Assembly: GCA_003573635.1 (NCBI GenBank)
Contig: QUTJ01031334.1
Coordinates: forward strand, 1-10,942
Length of the DNA stretch: 10,942 bases
Source: Goniomonas avonlea
Taxonomy: Eukaryota; Cryptophyceae; Goniomonadida; Goniomonadaceae
Direction of reading: 5' to 3'
Part shown: one piece after another, positions 10,201 to 10,942 of the stretch
Position numbering within the stretch: the stretch's first letter is position 1
How the letters are laid out: every line of letters starts with the position of its first letter
Program-made: the position numbers and the translations under genes
Notes under the pieces: model-generated
The model's database searches: none
What the model saw: only the letters and a program-made list of their open reading frames with translations
What the model was told of the DNA's origin: nothing

Positions 10201-10942
10201 CGCTGCTGCAGTCGCTTCGTCTTGGCGCGACGAGCGTTGCCGTGCAGCACATCCAGTCGCTTGGAGCGCTGGACTTGAGCAAGCGACAGTACAGCGAGGC
10301 CGAAGTGGCCTTGGTCGCGTATCTACTCGGCCTCAATACTGTCCTGACAGAACTGGACCTCTCAGGAAACTGCCTCACTGGGAAAAGGCTCGCGATGATG
10401 GTGCCAGCGCTGAGGGGCTGCACTTCACTGACAGCGTTGCATCTTGGAGGTAGCAAACTCAGGCTGGAAGACGTCGACCTGCTGCTTCCTGCTTTGGAAC
10501 CCCTTTTCCGGCTGACAAGCCTGGACCTGCAGGGCAGCAGTCTAGGGTTCGGGGTTGCTACCACCCTCGCATCGCACTCCGCAGTCCTCTCTCGGTTGAC
10601 AAGCCTCAACCTCGCAGGCAACGCGCTGGACGTCAAAGCCATCGCACAGCTCGTTCCGATGCTAACGGCGCTCACCCACGTGGGGCTTGAGGGCAACTGC
10701 TTGGGTCGTAGGGCCGTCCGCGCGCTCTTCCCAGTCCTGGTGAGCACGGTGCTCAACTCCCTCCGGCTGGGCGGCGCGGACCTCGCGGTGCAGGACATCA
10801 GGACCTCGGCCGCACTCGACTTGAGCAGCAAGCGGTACTCCGCTGCGGAAGCGGTTGCCGTCTCGCACTTGCTCTCGCTGAACACTGCTCTAACGGACCT
10901 CAACCTGTCTGACAACGGCTTGAAAAGCAAGCAGATGCTTGC
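1293..10942 (+). CDS. Giant RI-type leucine-rich repeat protein (3' partial)
   Basis: One frame is open from the first ATG after an in-frame TAA (1257-1259) to the window edge: 3216 codons plus two bases, with no stop. Residues 1 to about 70 are a leader, Arg/Gly/Pro-rich and then acidic. From about residue 71 the protein is built of RI-type LRRs of about 28 residues (LxxLxLxxNxLgxxGaxxLa), for example SLDLAGCQLRPEGATALASG. Judged from length, there are roughly 90-100. A conserved separator of about 63 residues recurs 15 times. Residues about 2015-2248 are an insertion with a different type of LRR cap. No signal peptide, membrane segment or enzymatic motif is visible. RI-type LRRs form curved solenoids that bind proteins, so a cytoplasmic scaffold or recognition role is inferred, with no known ligand. 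The C-terminus lies outside the window and could carry an effector domain. The exact start is uncertain (see the alternative at 1330). No overlapping - strand frame is supported. Confidence 0.93.
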   Translation, partial: MNIGLLSVRRRHHGNSSGPRRAPPVTWGILRRANGSRNRARPAQTRGGGRAGPEDKNETADVVEQERTVELKAIRSSLDLEHICARLSDEKAIVTSLDLAGCQLRPEGATALASGLLVQTRLAQLNIADNLLGPEGVQEFVVTFSQLTRLNLSKNELGDQGLALVFSQSLSRLESLELMGNSLGSSGAIALASVLATLSLTKLDVGDNGGIGSAGANALALALAGCTRLTTLGLYRCAVGRENRDFPAVVASGLGRLDSLTHLDLGGNLIDSDGAHALAPVFESNTQLRSLSIDHDIPIDRLQHHRTLDFKGEFRRDHYSLADLVTAAYFLRRNTVLTNLDLSDNGLEVIQVIGPSFAAVAGSGAAVLATLKLADNGLGSPGAAALATVLATLDLTQLDLGGNAIGSRGVAALTPALSNFTRLTSLSLRDSVAVGGDGEFPAAVAAALGRLACLSHLDLGGNLIDFEGASALAALVRSLPLRTLFVDHDIPIDRLRTVKILDIKKGSYSVADLVLMGGFFRTASALTNLSLVNAELGPQGIRALAPALPSLAHLTSFNLRNNRLGLEGATVLASHPLTLAGLTSLNLAANHLSTDAIEALAPALARSTGLTSLRLEDNDLQPEAVRALFPVLHGSTLLRTLRVAVIDINPQDIRALPVLDFGRMLTSVSDLAAVAFLLEFNTSLETLDVSNNALGFHVNRTTLLLSALSALTALRSLDLEGNDLGEKGLEAIDSIFPSLLSLTTLNLSGNLSLADDKNSALILPHLQVLTGLTSLNLATNRLSSPAIAALVPALVQLTGLTALRLDGTPLLAAAARNLFPLLDGNSVLLSLRLDRIDISVQPIVTRPVQALDLRDRSAAEVIVVARLLELNTVLTDLRFSTLPRDLDPGLESPLLQALARSTQLTSLKVEDAFPFQPQAATGLARVLSGMNLTCLDLGGHNRMVGDAGASEIFDALSPKLSLLKTLRVDHDIPVGDIHTLPTLALPGDYSAADIVAVAALVRSSTVLSDLDCSGNPLGATGIHVLVLALQSVPGLTSLNLSRNNLWETAAATLSSKHFALPGLTRLDLAGNNLDARAISELGGALTSSTGLTALHLESNDLRADAIVSLFPLLAHTTRLKSLRFDVLDIPVQNVMSLQVVDLSSRAAANAGAMLALVELNTRLTVLDFSNNKVGAENGDRALRSLASCLKDLNLEGNDLGPAGATALSQALGAMTLTRLDLGNNSIDAAGATAVFAALAGTLTLLKTLVVDHDIPVGNIRTVKELTLTSSFSAADMVAVASFLKLNTVLTNLDLSGNRMTSAGLEPLVAAIQAISGHLTTLNLGTNALGADGSTLLASDPLLFSGITSLDLAANQLDLETLLPTLKGAVRLVHLRLSGNAVCDLFPVLAHTSLRYLCLDVTDIDVHGIRGREVLSLGSKQFSASEIVVVAGCIELNTALTQLDLSDNAVGGLDVTPLVLRRVSMATALTHLNLRGTKLGPSGASLLSQGLAQLTQLTSLDLANNQLGAAGVESLAPSLQSLTRLATLNLSANNLDHLAIAALPSDLPGLTSLKLADNKLNPVAVEALGCMLLRSTGLTELCLENCGVGREAVRFLFPVLSGNTLLRTLRVGGDIPVEDVRSLRTLDFSNKHYSAADLDAIAFLLEFNTVLTRLDISGNNLQVPGLELLVSTLTQATRLVALKQLSLRDNSLGPLSADLLYPLLSNLTHLDLGCNDVGLDTAKDLAPSLSHLQFLCLDSDHQIPLTDIRTLHSVDLRGKNYSIADLAVISRFLQQNTVLTDLDLSENHFVSASVRAVEPLISALSTQTVLSSLNLGGNSMGAAASSALFPVFLANTQLVNLSLRGNKLGPAVASVLATVLAHLSLLTTLDLGYTALGPTGVCALLPVLASTLTDLSFGPTAELNLSGLRSLPASLPLALKHNIPLVRLTVHGLDRDDLALLLEGQTALQLLELSGGPALFGAQVAELVRPLTALTTLTLRDIVNGDGDNALAQILGWFRPHLKALTLARCGLTSLNPRRGVRGAPDSAPPQADARASEHRRRLGDEWDRVRAAVQSEIQAGAMGRVGLEQLLAWADHEMARARSVGGDHDVAAVFSGLRERLNAVPGGSDLLPTLDTSGMSPPSVELVGLETLNVRGNRLTELWADLGRLSALTALHAQDNPDMQWPPRQVVAAGSTTTIQFLQDSVLQGFAQSIKTDPTGCARVAEPVQASGVAAEVVAETGATGVSQSATATPAGGVGDEGASGSPDHIENVASLDLSDFPYTTAEVVTVAAQLQLNSVLVSLNMSNKFTAEGLDALVPALLVATRLASLNLERSLRGGLAHAAVLACGLQCVTALTVLNLDRNKLTAIGATAIVENLACTSLTVLSLRSNNLGPQGAAALVPALKRNPRLTSLTLGCNKIGASGSAAIAGALLLHTRLAVLDLSRNNVMGAGIKALLPVFAVAPLTDLNLECNNLGGVGASALASEPSALSGLASFNLASNHLSTKAIQQLAPTLVNSTRLTILRLDDNPFGPAAVRALFPVLVSTVLNSLRLGVADLAVQDIRTSAALDLSSKRYSXXEAVAVSHLLSLNTALTDLNLSDNGLKSKQMLAFRPALRAGTALTSLNLAGNDLGADGAAALTPILLAATQLTRLSLRATKLGPAAVANLSASLARHSLLTSLDLRHNGPESRVRGMPSLPSVAQLVSLNLDGKVLGVSDIKALISSLDLLPQLRALNLRNNNLGRREASPLLPQIISSGLTRLNLASNHLGTQAVQGLVPALLNCTRLATLRLERNDFAAEAAHCLLPLLAQNTSMHSLRLDSAAIPVMDIRYLPTIDLRNWKGSEVDMVALSYLLGLNVALTHLDASGNSARDFMPALRMCTALTWLDLGGKRQDCDALVLALEPLARLKTLNLSGGKIGLAGVAVLASAPCSFSGLTSLNLAANRLCVPSLQLLAPALSGLTDLNLERNDLGLGVGAALLPLLARNTLLQSLRLGATSVAVQHIQSLGALDLSKRQYSEAEVALVAYLLGLNTVLTELDLSGNCLTGKRLAMMVPALRGCTSLTALHLGGSKLRLEDVDLLLPALEPLFRLTSLDLQGSSLGFGVATTLASHSAVLSRLTSLNLAGNALDVKAIAQLVPMLTALTHVGLEGNCLGRRAVRALFPVLVSTVLNSLRLGGADLAVQDIRTSAALDLSSKRYSAAEAVAVSHLLSLNTALTDLNLSDNGLKSKQML
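1330..1487 (+). other. Alternative first coding exon (1330-1434) plus candidate 53-nt intron (1435-1487)
   Basis: An ATG at 1330 sits in GGCACCATGG, a near-ideal eukaryotic start context (A at -3, G at +4), whereas the ATG at 1293 has C at -3 and A at +4. The 1330 frame is offset from the LRR frame and ends at TGA 1504-1506. A GT at 1435 and an AG at 1486-1487 bound a 53-nt segment. Removing it joins codon 1432-1434 (GCG) to codon 1488-1490 (GAG) in phase 0, directly into the LRR frame. The resulting leader starts MEIRLAHEERPRSLG and looks more protein-like than the Arg-rich leader from 1293. Against it, there is no clear polypyrimidine tract before the AG, and a phase match arises by chance one time in three. 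If it is not spliced, 1330-1506 could instead act as an overlapping upstream frame. Confidence 0.35.
1830..2790 (+). repeat. Tandem duplicated LRR module, about 195 codons per copy
   Basis: Two consecutive protein modules align from end to end. Copy 1 begins at about 1830 (NSLGSSGAIALASVLATL) and copy 2 at about 2415 (NGLGSPGAAALATVLATL). Both continue through an unusual LRR with an inserted FPA stretch (ENRDFPAVVASGLGRL and DGEFPAAVAAALGRL), then LDLGGNLID, then a DHDIPIDRL separator at 2172 and 2751. The offset is 585 bp near the start and 579 bp at the DHDIP motif. DNA similarity is strong in patches (for example TTGGGCTCC at 1839 and 2424). This is an older in-frame duplication that has diverged but kept its indels to whole codons. 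Confidence 0.8.
7335..8036 (+). other. Insertion between LRR arrays: charged linker, ROCO/SHOC2-like LRR cap, Gly/Ala linker
   Basis: The RI-type pattern stops after LTSLN at about 7335 (residue 2015). About 7338-7610 is Arg/Ala/Asp/Glu-rich and probably helical (for example RRRLGDEWDRVRAAVQSEIQ), with no family recognised. About 7656-7840 is a short LRR stretch of another class: LETLNVRGNRL, then LSALTALHAQDNP, then a WPP-x5-AG-x5-IQFL motif (N2160, PP2166-2167, G2174, F2180). That pattern, Asn-Pro, then Pro-Pro, then Gly, then an I-x-F/Y-L helix, matches the C-terminal cap of SHOC2-type LRRs, often found just before Roc domains in ROCO proteins. Here no Roc G1 loop (GxxxxGKS/T) follows. About 7890-8036 is a Gly/Ala/Val/Thr/Ser-rich linker, after which a half separator restarts the RI-type array. 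Confidence 0.7.
7997..8019 (+). repeat. G-rich run inside the coding frame (8 G, 5 G, 5 G)
   Basis: The + strand carries G8 at 7997-8004, T, G5 at 8006-8010, ATGA, then G5 at 8015-8019. It is read as Ala-Gly-Gly-Val-Gly-Asp-Glu-Gly-Ala in the interdomain linker. The same frame is used on both sides, so as written it causes no frameshift. G-runs of this kind are prone to slippage and to base-calling error, and the tract has G-quadruplex potential on the coding strand. Confidence 0.75.
8847..9070 (+). repeat. Near-identical 224-bp repeat, copy 1
   Basis: This segment, which contains a full LRR separator, matches 10719-10942 base for base except at 8861 (C versus A, silent), 8902 (T versus G, Val versus Gly) and two undetermined bases at 8972 and 8975. 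The offset of 1872 bp is exactly 624 codons, so the copies share a frame. Immediately to the left of 8847 the two regions are clearly diverged, so the left boundary is sharp. Confidence 0.97.
8972..8975. other. Two undetermined bases (N) within repeat copy 1
   Basis: Positions 8972 and 8975 are N; both lie at the third base of... the codon pair read as GCN GCN only if the frame of the LRR gene is used, giving Ala-Ala whatever the base. In the second repeat copy the same positions are T (10844) and G (10847). These are the only N in the window, and they fall inside the near-identical repeat, which hints at reads from more than one copy being merged. Confidence 0.9.
10719..10942 (+). repeat. 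Near-identical 224-bp repeat, copy 2, cut by the window edge
   Basis: This is the second copy of 8847-9070. It runs to the last base of the window, so its right end is unknown and the match may continue. It holds the fifteenth separator (LFPVLVSTVLNSLRLGG through LNLSDNGL) and keeps the LRR gene open. A repeat copy ending exactly at the edge of the available sequence is typical of contigs broken inside repeats, though I cannot tell whether the window edge is a contig end. Confidence 0.97.

Larger units (their letters stand above)
2130..10916 (+). repeat. Fifteen copies of a ~63-residue LRR separator (super-repeat)
   Basis: Copies at about 2130-2327, 2706-2891, 3174-3368, 3744-3932, 4149-4337, 4617-4805, 4995-5183, 5442-5633, 6075-6266, 6462-6650, 8037-8156 (second half only), 8853-9044, 9651-9845, 10176-10370 and 10725-10916. 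Each runs LFPVL or equivalent, TxLxSLRLD, a DIxV element, LDL, YSAADIV or equivalent, then LLELNTVLTxLDLSxN. Two classes exist. DHDIP copies lie at 2172, 2751, 4197 and 5043, with DHQIP near 6507; DIxVQ-like copies are the others. The DHDIP copies usually follow an LDLGGNxID LRR. Start-to-start spacing outside the insertion varies from about 378 to 798 bp, so modules contain different numbers of ordinary LRRs. I do not recognise this separator as a named domain. Confidence 0.85.

Noticed and set aside
7923-10930. Long - strand open frames (357, 345 and 378 codons), two of them sharing identical stretches
   Set aside because: The shared stretches are the antisense of the 224-bp repeat. The frames mirror the LRR array and match no known family.

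Overview
The window holds one very large protein-coding gene on the + strand behind about 1.3 kb of non-coding, repeat-rich DNA. From 1293 to the right edge (10942) a single reading frame stays open for 3216 complete codons, with no stop and no 3' end in view. I translated it throughout. Apart from a short N-terminal leader and one insertion (about 7335-8036), it consists of leucine-rich repeats (LRRs) of the ribonuclease-inhibitor (RI) type, as found in RNH1 and the LRR tails of NLR proteins. The length, the lack of a bacterial ribosome-binding site or operon, and the long repeat-rich 5' flank suggest a GC-rich, intron-poor unicellular eukaryote. I cannot name the lineage. No function can be assigned beyond a probable intracellular protein-binding scaffold or receptor: no kinase, NACHT, Roc, protease, signal peptide or membrane segment is visible.

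Layout. 1-177: imperfect minisatellite. 200-530: degenerate longer repeats. 585-609: (AACCC)n tract, potentially G-quadruplex forming on the - strand. 620-856: small inverted and direct repeats. 857-1292: no recognisable feature. 1293-1500: N-terminal leader, with an alternative start and a possible 53-nt intron. 1503-7334: LRR array 1. 7335-8036: charged linker, a short LRR cap of a different class, and a Gly/Ala/Val-rich linker containing an 8-G run. 8037-10942: LRR array 2, cut by the window edge.

The LRR arrays have a higher-order structure. Roughly every 130-270 codons the ordinary ~28-residue LRRs are interrupted by a conserved separator of about 63 residues. It reads LFPVL...T.L.SLRLD, then a DIxV or DHDIP element, then LDL...YSAADIV, then LLELNTVLTxLDLSxN. 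I count 15 copies, one of them half-length right after the insertion. The N-terminal half mixes two separator classes (DHDIP and DIxVQ). The C-terminal half has only the DIxVQ-like class. The last separator is a near-identical DNA copy (224 bp, two mismatches plus two N) of one lying exactly 1872 bp (624 codons) upstream, and it ends exactly at the window edge. This points either to recent duplication or gene conversion, or to an assembly fault. The many open frames on the - strand under the LRR gene are shadows of its codon bias.
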